Source: Bacteroidales bacterium (GTDB lineage: Bacteria > Bacteroidota > Bacteroidia > Bacteroidales > UBA932). From it: DNA of 59,573 nucleotides. Where the stretch lies: NCBI GenBank assembly GCA_022777585.1, contig JALFFZ010000106.1, positions 1-59,573 of the forward strand, in the 5' to 3' direction. The notes below the pieces were generated by a model. It was not told the origin of the DNA and ran no database searches. It saw nothing but the letters and a program-made list of their open reading frames with translations. Shown in pieces: positions 24,013 through 33,576 of the stretch. The position numbers were made by a program, and so were the translations under genes. Each line of letters starts with the position of its first letter. The stretch's first letter is position 1.

Positions 24013-27000
24013 TTATTTGCAAGTGCCCAGATAGTACTTTGCCCATACATTTGAAGGATTGATACCAAGAGACTTATTGAAACACTCTTTTGCATTCTGC
24101 TTATCTCCCTTTGCCAGGTAGACAAGTCCCTGAATGTAAATATTGCGGGCGGTGATTGTGTCACTTGAGCCATCCTCTCCAAACTTGGAGTATATATCGA
24201 GAACTGAAGTTGCACCAGACTGTGCAAGCCGGTCATCAACATACTTCTGGAGATTCTCTATGGCAGCCTGGCTCTCGGCATCTCTTCCAAGCTCTTTCAG
24301 CGACATTGCAAGATAGTAGTTGCTTTCATCCTGATTTCCAGCCCGTCTTGCCTTACCTTTTGATGTGGCAATGCACTTCTCAAAAGCGGCTTCAGCCTCC
24401 GGCTTCCTTCCAAGGGCCTTATATGCAAGACCCTGATGGTAAGCGACTTTTGCTACAATTGGCCCCGTCGAGAGCTCATTGGTTTCAAGATTTCTCGGGA
24501 ATGTCCCTGCCGCAAGAAAGTCATCAAGAGCTTTCTGTGGCTGTCTTCTCGACAATAGTCCGAGACCATTGAGAAGGTGGGCGTCAACAAACTGTGTATA
24601 TACTGTCTGGCCGCCTTCCCATACCCTGAAGTGACGTGTATTGAGAATATCCAGAGCCTGCTTGTACTTTCCGTTGTCAACATAGAGATAAACGAGGCGA
24701 GAGGTTGCATCATCTGACTTGAAGATAGTTTTCCTGTTCTTGTCCATCTTATCAAGTCTCTGTGCAGATGGAACTTTGAGAGCCTCCTCGATAATGTCGA
24801 GCTCCAGGTAGTATTTCGGATCAGTATTGTCGGCAGCAATGGCCTTATTGTACCAAGTTGCCGCCAGGGTCTTGTCCTTCAGGTGATGGTTTGCTGCAAA
24901 TCCGAGATTGCGGTATGCGAGACCAAAATCCGGACATAGCTCCACTGAGCGTTTCCAAAGGTCGACAGCCTTGTCCTTTTGTTCGTAGTAATATAGGAGA
25001 TTGCCCAGATAATAGTATGATTTATAATCTGACGGATTGAGTGCGATTACGTCCTCCAGCATCAGCTGCTCCTCAACGCGAGAAGGGAAACAGTAGTCAG
25101 TGGACATCAATGCGGCTTTCTTATAATACTCAAGTGCTTTTTCAGCATCACCCGACTTGTGGACATAATATCCTGCCATATAATTGAGCAACGGCGATTT
25201 TGTGAAAGGCTCGACTGCTTCCTTCTGCATAGGGGTTGATGCATATTCCGGGCAGTTCCCGATTACATAGTCAAGGAGTTCTACAGCCTCATCATATGCG
25301 CCAACCGCATTGTAAAACGTAGACACTTCGATTACCTCCTGAAGAGGATTACCCATATGAGCAATAATATCGTCAAGTTCTGCAGTATTTTTGTCGAGAC
25401 GTGCGAGTTCAATGCGGCTCAACCAGTCAACCTCGTCAAATTTTATATTGTTCCTGAGGATTCCCTTCGCTTCAGCTGTTCTGCCAGCCCTGCTCAGGAA
25501 ATATGCCTTGAAAAATCTTGCCACCGTGCTTCTTCCGCTGAGGTCAATAGAATTGTCTATAGCCTCCATCGCTTTCGCGGATTTGCCCTGCTGCCAATAA
25601 ATCTTCGCAAGTTCAAGGTAAGACGGTGACTGGAATCCCGGATACCATACAGACTTCCAGAAGAAGCTCTCTGCCTCCTTGATCTTGTTGAGTGAAAGGG
25701 ATACTACTCCAAGATAGTAGAGCATCTCACCGTCTTTTGGATTGGTATGGTAGATTGCTCCTGTTTTTGCCACTTCCGGCATATAGTGAAGCCCCGTAAG
25801 CCTCTGATATGCCGTCTGGAGATATCCTTCAGCCTTTTCCCATTGAGCCTGGCGGGCATAGTATATTCCAAGATTGACATTTGTTCTTGAATTCTCAGGA
25901 TCACGCCTCAAGGCTTCCTCATAATAAGGAAGCGGGGATACCCTGGCATTATGGAATTCTTCCAGTCTCTGACCTGCAAGAAGAAGTTCCTCCACACTGT
26001 CATACTCTTCCGGCTTACCAGGACGGTCTGCCGGATGAGGCCTCTCAACCTCAATATCAGCGGCCGGTGAATATGAGACAAGTTCAGTTCCATCAGCATC
26101 GAAAATCGCTGCATACAAATCACAATCCTTCGATGACTCGGAGATATCGAACTCTTTCTTCCAGAATGTATCCGGAGCGATATCCGTTCTACCTTCATAC
26201 AATACCTTGTCACCTTCCTTAACAAGAACCCGTGCATTGTCATACTTCTCCGTCACGTTAAAGCCGACCATCATAGAAGATGGGGAAATGCGCTCAAGGT
26301 TGACTGCCGCCTCAAGGGTAGCCTCCTTTGCTCCGCCAATACCCTTGATAGGATACCAGTACTGAGTTGTGGAACGAACCTCGTTTGGGCCAATCCAACT
26401 ATAGTCCGGTTGATTGTCAGAGTAAGTTCCGACCATAAGTTCCAGATATGCGCCATCTTCTTCTGTAAGCATCTCATTCCAGACACTCTCAGTTCCCCAC
26501 AAGAAAAATTTCTTTCCCGGCACCACGTGGTGGTTGGCAAAATGAATTGTTCCGGCATCAGCACCGAAATCATATCCGGAAAGAAAATCATCGGAATAAT
26601 TTACAGCAAATGTCGAATTGCTTCCCTTCCAATTCTTCCACCAGCTAGTATCAAGTTCCTGGTCTCCAACTGCAGTAACCGGCCAGTTCGTATACTGTGT
26701 CTTGCTGTGGCTTGTGCCATATACTGTGTTGGGTGGGAACTGAACCTGATAGTCATTATTGGCATGCACGGATACGTTCGCCCAGTAGAGGAAGGACTGC
26801 ATGAAAGGAGTCCTGTTCTGGATGATAAACTTGGCTTCTACATATGACTTGCCTGGATACATGGTAAGAGCAATATCCCATTTGAGTCGCTGACGGAGTT
26901 CTGTCTCTCCAATCCAGACAGTCTTGCTGCCGTCCTCGTTTTCAACAATACGATAGCCTATGTTGAGAGTTGATGAGGCCCTGTGATGATGAGGAATGTT

Positions 27001-27420
27001 CCACTCCACACCTCCTGAAATCCAGGAGCCTATCATACCTATGAGGGCCGGGCGAATCACATGCTGCCGATAAAAGAAGTTGTACCCATTCTGTTTGTCG
27101 ACGGCAGAGAAGATACGTCCTCCGATTTCCGGAAGTACGCCAATGGAAGTATACTCGTTCTCAATAGTCACATATTTGTAGTCCCTGTCCACCCTTTCAT
27201 CTGTCAGGACATCATAAATAGGGTAGGGATAAACGTGTCCGGCAGCCCCTTGATAAGTTCTGCCTGTAAAGAAATACGGATCAAGTTCAGGGTTTCCCAC
27301 AAGGTAAGTAGGAATGCCTACCAATTCTTCTTTGACCTGAACCTGGGCACTTATCGGAGTTGGAATCAGGCAAAGAATGAAAAGAATAGCGGCATCAAAT
27401 ACCAATCTCTGTTGTTTCAT
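24013..27420 (-). CDS. DUF5107 domain plus tetratricopeptide-repeat protein, exported
   Basis: A signal peptide (cut near TPISAQV) leads into an N-terminal ~420-residue beta-rich domain of the DUF5107 type, which I recall as related to galactose-mutarotase-like folds (EIGGRIFSAVDKQNGYNFFYRQHV, GGVEWNIPHHHRASSTLNIGY). The C-terminal ~650 residues are TPR repeats (for example NSRTNVNLGIYYARQAQWEKAEGYLQTAYQ and YKSYYYLGNLLYYYEQKDKAVDLWKRSVEL). DUF5107/TPR proteins recur in Bacteroidetes polysaccharide loci, but no reaction is firmly known to me. A sugar-binding or oligosaccharide-handling role in the periplasm is a reasonable inference. The 146-bp gap upstream (27421-27566) should hold the promoter of the DUF5107-SusC-SusD-beta-helix-GH operon; I see no clean consensus there. 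Confidence 0.85.
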   Translation of the reverse strand: MKQQRLVFDAAILFILCLIPTPISAQVQVKEELVGIPTYLVGNPELDPYFFTGRTYQGAAGHVYPYPIYDVLTDERVDRDYKYVTIENEYTSIGVLPEIGGRIFSAVDKQNGYNFFYRQHVIRPALIGMIGSWISGGVEWNIPHHHRASSTLNIGYRIVENEDGSKTVWIGETELRQRLKWDIALTMYPGKSYVEAKFIIQNRTPFMQSFLYWANVSVHANNDYQVQFPPNTVYGTSHSKTQYTNWPVTAVGDQELDTSWWKNWKGSNSTFAVNYSDDFLSGYDFGADAGTIHFANHHVVPGKKFFLWGTESVWNEMLTEEDGAYLELMVGTYSDNQPDYSWIGPNEVRSTTQYWYPIKGIGGAKEATLEAAVNLERISPSSMMVGFNVTEKYDNARVLVKEGDKVLYEGRTDIAPDTFWKKEFDISESSKDCDLYAAIFDADGTELVSYSPAADIEVERPHPADRPGKPEEYDSVEELLLAGQRLEEFHNARVSPLPYYEEALRRDPENSRTNVNLGIYYARQAQWEKAEGYLQTAYQRLTGLHYMPEVAKTGAIYHTNPKDGEMLYYLGVVSLSLNKIKEAESFFWKSVWYPGFQSPSYLELAKIYWQQGKSAKAMEAIDNSIDLSGRSTVARFFKAYFLSRAGRTAEAKGILRNNIKFDEVDWLSRIELARLDKNTAELDDIIAHMGNPLQEVIEVSTFYNAVGAYDEAVELLDYVIGNCPEYASTPMQKEAVEPFTKSPLLNYMAGYYVHKSGDAEKALEYYKKAALMSTDYCFPSRVEEQLMLEDVIALNPSDYKSYYYLGNLLYYYEQKDKAVDLWKRSVELCPDFGLAYRNLGFAANHHLKDKTLAATWYNKAIAADNTDPKYYLELDIIEEALKVPSAQRLDKMDKNRKTIFKSDDATSRLVYLYVDNGKYKQALDILNTRHFRVWEGGQTVYTQFVDAHLLNGLGLLSRRQPQKALDDFLAAGTFPRNLETNELSTGPIVAKVAYHQGLAYKALGRKPEAEAAFEKCIATSKGKARRAGNQDESNYYLAMSLKELGRDAESQAAIENLQKYVDDRLAQSGATSVLDIYSKFGEDGSSDTITARNIYIQGLVYLAKGDKQNAKECFNKSLGINPSNVWAKYYLGTCK

Positions 27421-27566
27421 AGCAATTATGTGTTTTGTTATCTAGTCTTGCAATCAGGCACATTGTTTCCTCCGTGAAGATAGATATATAAAAAACGTTT
27501 TAAAACAGGAGTGGCAAAGAATGAAACTATTATTTTGGATAATGACCGATTTCTTTTGTTCCCAAC

Positions 27567-30500
27567 CTACAAGGCCTCAGGATGTGAGTTTTCTCCAATC
27601 TTTGGAAGAGATTCCATAAACGCAGAAGGTGATATCCCATATTGCTTCTGGAACAGCTTCGCAAAATACGATGATGATGTAATCCCGACATAAGAAGCCA
27701 CCTCATTGATGCGATATTCTCTGGTCGACAACAGCTCAGCGGATTTTCTCAGACGGCATGTCATGACAAACTCATTGACATTGCTGTTTGCTTTTGCCTT
27801 GACCTTCCTGAATAATGTAGAACGGCTTACGCACATATGCTCCGCAATTCTTGAAACGGATAGCATGTCAGGATTGGAGCAGTTCGCTATTATGTAATCG
27901 TAGAGATTCTTCATGAACTTGTCCTCAAGATGACTTCCAGTAGCATCAGGGGCATCGTACATTGGCTGTGTTGCAAACTTGCTCGCAATTATTTCTCTGT
28001 TTTTGAAAATATTATCCACTGTTGCCGTAAGAAGCTCCATTGAAAAAGGCTTGGTAATGAAGGCATCAGCACCCGACCTCAATGTTGTCATTTGAGTCTC
28101 ATTATCAGTTACTGCAGTAATTAGAATTACGGCAATATGGCTATATTCCAGAGTATTCTTTACCTTATTGCACAGTTCACACCCATCCATTTCAGGCATC
28201 TTGATATCACTGAGAATCAGGTCTACCGGATGCTTGCTCAACAAGTCCAGAGCCTCAATTCCGTTACCTGCCTGAAGAACGGAATAATCCTCAGAAATAC
28301 ACCTTCCGATATAGTTATTCAGTTTGATATCATCCTCAACAACCAGAATTGTTCTTCTTCCATCTGCAGAGTTCTCTGCCTCTATGCCGGATTCGTACTC
28401 CAATCGTGGCTTACCCTCCTGGTTTTCCACTTTCCTGTATGGAATGGTAAGGATAAACGTGTTTCCATCCACATGATTATTGTCCAGAATAAGGCTTCCT
28501 CCCTGCATTTCAGCCAAAGATTTTGACAGCGGAAGGCCCAGTCCTGAGCCATGGAAGGATGAGATATTGGACTTCGAGCTTTTAGACTGATAAAATGGCT
28601 TGAAAATCAAAGTCCTGTCATGCGAAGGGATTGGCTCTCCATCGCTAAAGACTGAAATCAGGATTTCATCGCCATCAACGAACAGGCGTGCGTATACCAT
28701 TGATGAACAGTACTTTATTCCGTTCATCAGGAGATTGTTCAATATTTTTTCAATACTGCTGGAGGCGCAATGCGACAAAACGTTTTCTTCTACAGTGTCA
28801 AATGAAAAGTTTATTGAATATGTTTCGGCCAGCGGGATGTATTTATGGCAAACTTCCCTGAAAAGCAAACAGACATCTGTAACTACATAATTCAATGCCA
28901 TTTTTCCAGAATCAACTTTTCTCACATCCAGGACAAGATTTGCATAGTCAATCAACTTGTCAATATTGGTCTGTACATCTTCATAATCCTCTCCTTCTTC
29001 GGGATGCACCTTGAACAAATTGTCGATGGAAAGTTTAATCAACGTAAGATGAGTCCTGATTTCATGGGAAATACCGGTAAAGAAATTGATCTTCGACTCA
29101 TACATCTCCTTCTGCATGTTTTCTTCCAATACTCTTTCCGCCTCTTCCGCCTTTCGTTTCAGTGATTTATAGACTAAAAGGACACATCCAACCAGACCAG
29201 CCATCAACAGTATGACATACAGGACCTTCATGCCCTTGCACAGCAAGAAAGGAGGCACAATACGCAATTGGATAGCAGGGCTGTCAGCACTGTCTCCCTG
29301 ACCTTTGATACCGGCCGTGAACAGGTAATTCCCAGGCGTAAGGTTTGCGTATGTAATGAAAGGATTCTCCGATATGGTTTCATTTGTCCGACCATTGTTC
29401 TTAAGGCAGAAATAATACTCCAGACCATTGTCAGCTACTGGTGCAACCGAGGCAAGTTTAATCTGAATATAAGATGCATCTTTTGACTTAATCCTGATTT
29501 TCTTGGTAGTAACAGACGAATGTCCTGGCTCAGTAATGGAATAACTGGAATCATTATGACCATAAGTAATGCTTGATATGAACAATTTATGTACAACATC
29601 CGTCAGGTCGTCAGGCTTGAATGACAATGCACCTTCCGATGTTCCCATGAATATTCTGCCGTCATTCGATAACATTGATGATCCATATCTGAAGAAGTTG
29701 CCAACCTTTGACAATCGGTTAATGCCGAGAATCCCGCCATCCTGATTCAGTGACACTATTCCCCTCATTGTGGAAAGCCACAAGCGGCCATCAAAAGACT
29801 GGTTCATGGCGCAGGTGACGTCTGACGGAAGGCCATCCGACTTCCTGATATTAATCATATTAAATGAGCCGTCCTGTTCAGGCACAGGATCAATCTTATA
29901 AACGCCTTTGCCTTCAGTTGTCATCCAGATGTCTCCTGACTGGTCTTCAAATAATGATGTGGCTCTGATATAACCTGGATTCACCTCCCTGCTTGATGCA
30001 ATAACGTTACTGATTGTAATCCCGTCGGACTCAAGAAGCTTGAGATATCCACGATAGTATCCTACCCAAATCCGGCCTGAACGGTCCTGACACAGCGCAT
30101 GTACAAAACCTTCGCTACCCTCAACAAGAGCGAAACTGTCAGATGTACTATCCATTCTGTACAATCCATGTGACGTTCCCGCAAATACAGTATTGTCTTT
30201 GGTTATAAGCAGAACTACTACGTTGTTATTTCCAGCATTGTATCTCTTTATTATTTTATGTGTCACCGGATTGATTACCAGAATCCCGTCACCATACGAA
30301 CCGACAATGATATTTGATTTATACAGGGCAATTGCCTGGTAGTTTCCCTCGTGGGGAAGGACTCCATCGTCAACACATGTGACAGACTTTCCATTCGCAT
30401 CAATACAGACAATACATCCGTCCTCACAAGCCATCCAGATGTTACCTGTCGAATCTTCCGCAAAAGCACGTACGGTCTTGCCTCGTAAAGAAGAGTTCTT

Positions 30501-31517
30501 ATTGTCCATTGAGCCAGTATAGAACCTGAACGGGGAACTCTCAAGACAACTCAAGCCCTGATAGAAAGAGCCTATCCATATTCGGCCGAAGTTATCCTTA
30601 AAGAGACGTCTGAGATTGGAACCGCAAAGCGACAAGGGAATTGCAGGATCTGAAAGATACGATGCCACCTTACCCTGATCCCTGTCATAGACTATCAACC
30701 CCTTGTCAGTCGCAAACCACAGTTCTCCCGTGTCTATTGACAACATGTCCTGCAAAAGGGCGCCATCAATAATGTTCTGAATATCCAGAATGCAGTTTAC
30801 GGTTTCCCTGTCAGTATTGACAAGGTAAATACACGTTTCTCTGTCTGATACAAGAACAAACCTTGAGTCTACCGGCCTGATTAAGCTGATTCTCTTCCCC
30901 TTATGCAAACTGTGTTCATCAAAAACCTCAATCCCTGTGAAGGTCTTCCTCTTCTGGTCATACCGATAAATGTTCCCATCCGAAGATGAGAGCCATATCT
31001 CCCCATTGTAACCTTTGAATACATTTGAAGGTGTAAACGGTAAATCCACGACTTCTTCTCCAAGCAGGTCACCAGAAAGTATAACAGCACCATGCCTGGT
31101 TAATGTCCAGAGTCTTCCTTCTTCAATTGGCATGATATATAATATCTCATTCTCCGTGCTGTTCTCCCTGAAATAATAGTCGCCCGTATCAAGGTCAAGC
31201 TTGACAATCCCGTCATCTGTCAGTGCACAGATTGAATTACCCTCATCTATAAAAAGATAATAGATCGGGCGGTTGAGAAGCCCTGCATTTTCCACTTCCG
31301 GGGGAATACTGAAAGAATAGCCGTCATACCTGCATAGTCCTTCCCTGGTCCCCACCCAGACAAATCCAAACTTATCCTGTACAATACTGGTAATGCTGTC
31401 ATCTGGCAAGCCGTCAGCATGTGAATAGTTATTGAATAAAAACTGTCTCTCCTCCGCCGAAGCCAAGGCAGATGTCAGGAACATTGCAGTTAGAAGAATT
31501 ATATGTACTCTTATCAT
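27567..31517 (-). CDS. Hybrid two-component system sensor/regulator (HTCS)
   Basis: One-protein signalling system controlling a polysaccharide locus. A signal peptide (ALASAEE) is followed by two periplasmic seven-bladed propellers built from repeats such as GFVWVGTREGLCRYDGYSF, GELWFATDKGLIVYD and GDIWMTTEGKGVYKID. A Y_Y_Y-type Ig domain (about 690-755), one membrane span (about 765-787), a HisKA/HATPase kinase (His818; GSGLGLPLSKSLAEMQGG), a receiver domain (Asp1104 in LILSDIKMPEMDG) and a C-terminal AraC-type DNA-binding domain (about 1205-1310) follow. The H-box reads SHEIRTHLTLI, with His where Pro is nearly universal (SHExRTPL). Length fits the family. It lies just upstream of the DUF5107-SusC-SusD operon, its probable target, and just downstream of the aro operon. 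Confidence 0.95.
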   Translation of the reverse strand: MIRVHIILLTAMFLTSALASAEERQFLFNNYSHADGLPDDSITSIVQDKFGFVWVGTREGLCRYDGYSFSIPPEVENAGLLNRPIYYLFIDEGNSICALTDDGIVKLDLDTGDYYFRENSTENEILYIMPIEEGRLWTLTRHGAVILSGDLLGEEVVDLPFTPSNVFKGYNGEIWLSSSDGNIYRYDQKRKTFTGIEVFDEHSLHKGKRISLIRPVDSRFVLVSDRETCIYLVNTDRETVNCILDIQNIIDGALLQDMLSIDTGELWFATDKGLIVYDRDQGKVASYLSDPAIPLSLCGSNLRRLFKDNFGRIWIGSFYQGLSCLESSPFRFYTGSMDNKNSSLRGKTVRAFAEDSTGNIWMACEDGCIVCIDANGKSVTCVDDGVLPHEGNYQAIALYKSNIIVGSYGDGILVINPVTHKIIKRYNAGNNNVVVLLITKDNTVFAGTSHGLYRMDSTSDSFALVEGSEGFVHALCQDRSGRIWVGYYRGYLKLLESDGITISNVIASSREVNPGYIRATSLFEDQSGDIWMTTEGKGVYKIDPVPEQDGSFNMINIRKSDGLPSDVTCAMNQSFDGRLWLSTMRGIVSLNQDGGILGINRLSKVGNFFRYGSSMLSNDGRIFMGTSEGALSFKPDDLTDVVHKLFISSITYGHNDSSYSITEPGHSSVTTKKIRIKSKDASYIQIKLASVAPVADNGLEYYFCLKNNGRTNETISENPFITYANLTPGNYLFTAGIKGQGDSADSPAIQLRIVPPFLLCKGMKVLYVILLMAGLVGCVLLVYKSLKRKAEEAERVLEENMQKEMYESKINFFTGISHEIRTHLTLIKLSIDNLFKVHPEEGEDYEDVQTNIDKLIDYANLVLDVRKVDSGKMALNYVVTDVCLLFREVCHKYIPLAETYSINFSFDTVEENVLSHCASSSIEKILNNLLMNGIKYCSSMVYARLFVDGDEILISVFSDGEPIPSHDRTLIFKPFYQSKSSKSNISSFHGSGLGLPLSKSLAEMQGGSLILDNNHVDGNTFILTIPYRKVENQEGKPRLEYESGIEAENSADGRRTILVVEDDIKLNNYIGRCISEDYSVLQAGNGIEALDLLSKHPVDLILSDIKMPEMDGCELCNKVKNTLEYSHIAVILITAVTDNETQMTTLRSGADAFITKPFSMELLTATVDNIFKNREIIASKFATQPMYDAPDATGSHLEDKFMKNLYDYIIANCSNPDMLSVSRIAEHMCVSRSTLFRKVKAKANSNVNEFVMTCRLRKSAELLSTREYRINEVASYVGITSSSYFAKLFQKQYGISPSAFMESLPKIGENSHPEAL

Positions 31518-31538
31518 CAGGATTATGAGAAAAATATC

Positions 31539-31581
31539 AATAAATAGCGAACTTACATATCCTGCAAGTTCGCTATTTATT
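31539..31581 (-). terminator. 16-bp perfect stem-loop after the aro operon
   Basis: Bases 31539-31554 are the exact reverse complement of 31566-31581, with an 11-nt loop. On the - strand the stem is followed by a T-rich tract (GATATTTTTC). It is probably the terminator of the DAHPS/chorismate mutase operon. It also lies within ~25 bp of the HTCS start, so it could equally shape that gene's 5' leader. Confidence 0.65.
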
Positions 31582-31629
31582 TAACAATATTTGGATAAAT
31601 TAATTCCAATTATGGAAATAATTGTCGCA

Positions 31630-32721
31630 TTATTCTGAAAGTATCTTGTTCTGCTCCTGCACGGACTCGTCGTGGATGGCCGTGAAAAGCTTGGCGATGA
31701 AGTCGGCGGACAGACCGTAGGTCTTGGCCTTCTCCTGCATGCTGTTCAGGACCTCGTCCCAGCGGGAAGTCTGGAGGATAGCGATGTTGTGTTCCTTCTT
31801 GTACTTTCCGATGCTGCGGCTGACATTCATTCGGGAGCTGAGGATGTAGAGAATGTTCTCGTCAATGATATCAATCTGGGCACGGAGCTGATCGATGTTC
31901 TCCTTGTATTCCGGGCTGTCCGAATCGCTCTGGCGGACAACGAGATGAGAGATAAGCTCGCCGAGATCCTCAGGGGTCAGCTGCTGCTTGGCGTCGCTCA
32001 GGGCGCAGGACGGGTCGCAGTGGGACTCGAGCATAAGGCCGTCAAGACCGAGGTCAAGAGCCCTCTGGGAAATCTCCTGGAGATATTTGCGGTTTCCTCC
32101 CATGTGGCTCGGATCGGCGAAGAAAGGCATCTCAGGGAAACGGGTCCTGAGCTCGACGGCAATCTGCCAGCCCGGAGAATTGCGGTAAGCCATCTTGTCC
32201 GATGTCGAGAATCCCCTGTGGATTACACCGAGTTTCCTGATGCCGGCCTGGTTGAGCCTTTCGAGGGCTCCGACCCACAGGTCGAGGTCCGGGTTGACCG
32301 GGTTCTTCACAAGCACAGGGACATCCGTATCCTTCAATGCATCAGCGATTTCCTGTACAAGGAAAGGATTGGCGGTGGTGCGGGCTCCAATCCAGACCAT
32401 ATCCACGCCGAACTTCAGGCAGTCGAATATATGCTTCTCGCTGGCAACCTCGGTGGCAACCTTCATTCCGAGTTCGTTCTTGACCCGCTGAAGCCATTTG
32501 AGGCCAGGGGTTCCGATACCCTCGAAATTGTTCGGATGAGTGCGCGGCTTCCAGATACCTGCTCTGAAGACATTGATGCCCAGGGATTTGAGACCGCGGG
32601 CAGTCTGCATTACCTGAACCTCCGACTCGGCGCTGCAAGGGCCTGCTATCATCAGAGGTTTCTTTCCCTCAGGGAAAATGCCCCATTCGGAAACGGGGAT
32701 GAGATCGAGTCTGCTTTCCAT
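31630..32721 (-). CDS. Bifunctional 3-deoxy-7-phosphoheptulonate (DAHP) synthase / chorismate mutase
   Basis: Carries out the first step of the shikimate pathway and the chorismate-to-prephenate branch step. The N-terminal ~265 residues are a KDO8PS-like (type Ibeta) DAHP synthase barrel: KPLMIAGPCSAESEVQV, RAGIWKPRTHPNNFEGIG, VWIGARTTANPF and FADPSHMGGNR. The C-terminal ~90 residues are an all-helical AroQ chorismate mutase (IDQLRAQIDIIDENILYILSSRMNVSRSIGKYKKEHN, HDESVQEQNKILSE). This fusion is common in Bacteroidetes. It is the last gene of the Phe/Tyr operon, starting 6 bp after the TyrA stop. A broken copy of its 3' end lies 17.5 kb away at 13988-14130. Confidence 0.95.
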   Translation of the reverse strand: MESRLDLIPVSEWGIFPEGKKPLMIAGPCSAESEVQVMQTARGLKSLGINVFRAGIWKPRTHPNNFEGIGTPGLKWLQRVKNELGMKVATEVASEKHIFDCLKFGVDMVWIGARTTANPFLVQEIADALKDTDVPVLVKNPVNPDLDLWVGALERLNQAGIRKLGVIHRGFSTSDKMAYRNSPGWQIAVELRTRFPEMPFFADPSHMGGNRKYLQEISQRALDLGLDGLMLESHCDPSCALSDAKQQLTPEDLGELISHLVVRQSDSDSPEYKENIDQLRAQIDIIDENILYILSSRMNVSRSIGKYKKEHNIAILQTSRWDEVLNSMQEKAKTYGLSADFIAKLFTAIHDESVQEQNKILSE

Positions 32722-32727
32722 ATTGAA

Positions 32728-33576
32728 TTATCTTAGAATTTTCTTGATTCGGTTCGCCTCGCCGATGAGGCTGCGGATTTTTTCCTCGTCATAGTCGGAG
32801 ATTGCCTCCCGGAACTCCTTCATCTTGTCAATGTAGGTGTCTATTACCTGGAGCACATTGTCCCTGTTCTGGGAAAGAATCGGGACCCACATGTCAGCAT
32901 TGCTCTTGGCCAGCCGGACAGTGGAGGAGAAACCTCCGGATGCAAGGTCGAAGATATGCTTCTCGTCCTTCTCCTTGTCCAGTACGGTCAGGGCAAGGGC
33001 GAATGAAGTCACGTGGGAGATGTGGGACACGTAGGCCGTGTGGACATCGTGATTGTCCGCATTCATGTAGATAGGCCTCATGTTCAGCACGTCATAGAGA
33101 TTCTCAATGGTCTTGACCGCCTTCGGATCGGACTCCTCGCTGTTGGCGAAGATGCAGGCCCGGCCGTCGAAAAGATTCGGCATGGCAGCCCATGGGCCCG
33201 AGTACTCGGTTCCGGCCATCGGATGGGTGGCCACGTAGCGGCTCCTCATGGGATGATAATGTACGCATCTGACAATCTGGCCCTTGGTAGAGCAGGTGTC
33301 GATGACAATCTTGTCCTTTGTCCCTGCAAACCTGTCCAGCACCTGCGGAAGCATCTTCACCGCAGTGCCTACAGGTACGGCGATAATGACAATGTCCCCG
33401 CGCGAGACGGCATCATCGAAGCTGACCACCTCGTCCACAAGGCCGATTTTCTCCGCCGCTGCGGCATTGACAGGGTCATTCTCCACTCCGAGCACCCTGT
33501 CCGCGAATCCTCTTTTCTTCAGGTCAATGGCCATCGATCCGCCGATGAGTCCGAGACCTATGACTGACACAATCAT
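32728..33576 (-). CDS. tyrA: Prephenate dehydrogenase
   Basis: NAD(P)-dependent oxidative decarboxylation of prephenate to 4-hydroxyphenylpyruvate for tyrosine synthesis. It begins with a Rossmann motif (VIGLGLIGGSMA) and has the PDH-family catalytic region DTCSTKGQIV ... YVATHPMAGTEYSGPWAA and a helical dimerisation domain (HVTSFALALTVL, ASGGFSSTVRLAKSNADMWVPI). The conserved His in THPMAG fits the substrate-binding and catalytic role known for TyrA. Length (282) is that of a stand-alone TyrA without a mutase or ACT domain. Its start overlaps the aminotransferase stop by 4 bp, showing tight coupling in the operon. Confidence 0.93.
   Translation of the reverse strand: MIVSVIGLGLIGGSMAIDLKKRGFADRVLGVENDPVNAAAAEKIGLVDEVVSFDDAVSRGDIVIIAVPVGTAVKMLPQVLDRFAGTKDKIVIDTCSTKGQIVRCVHYHPMRSRYVATHPMAGTEYSGPWAAMPNLFDGRACIFANSEESDPKAVKTIENLYDVLNMRPIYMNADNHDVHTAYVSHISHVTSFALALTVLDKEKDEKHIFDLASGGFSSTVRLAKSNADMWVPILSQNRDNVLQVIDTYIDKMKEFREAISDYDEEKIRSLIGEANRIKKILR

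Noticed and set aside
14131..31517. Search for an integrase, transposase or relaxase that moved the second locus
   Set aside because: None of the reading frames in this block resembles a recombinase or mobilisation protein; the insertion claim rests only on the gene-end duplication and composition.
31672..32736. 354-codon open frame on the + strand
   Set aside because: It is antisense to the well-supported DAHPS/chorismate mutase gene and resembles no family; it is a shadow of that gene's codon bias.
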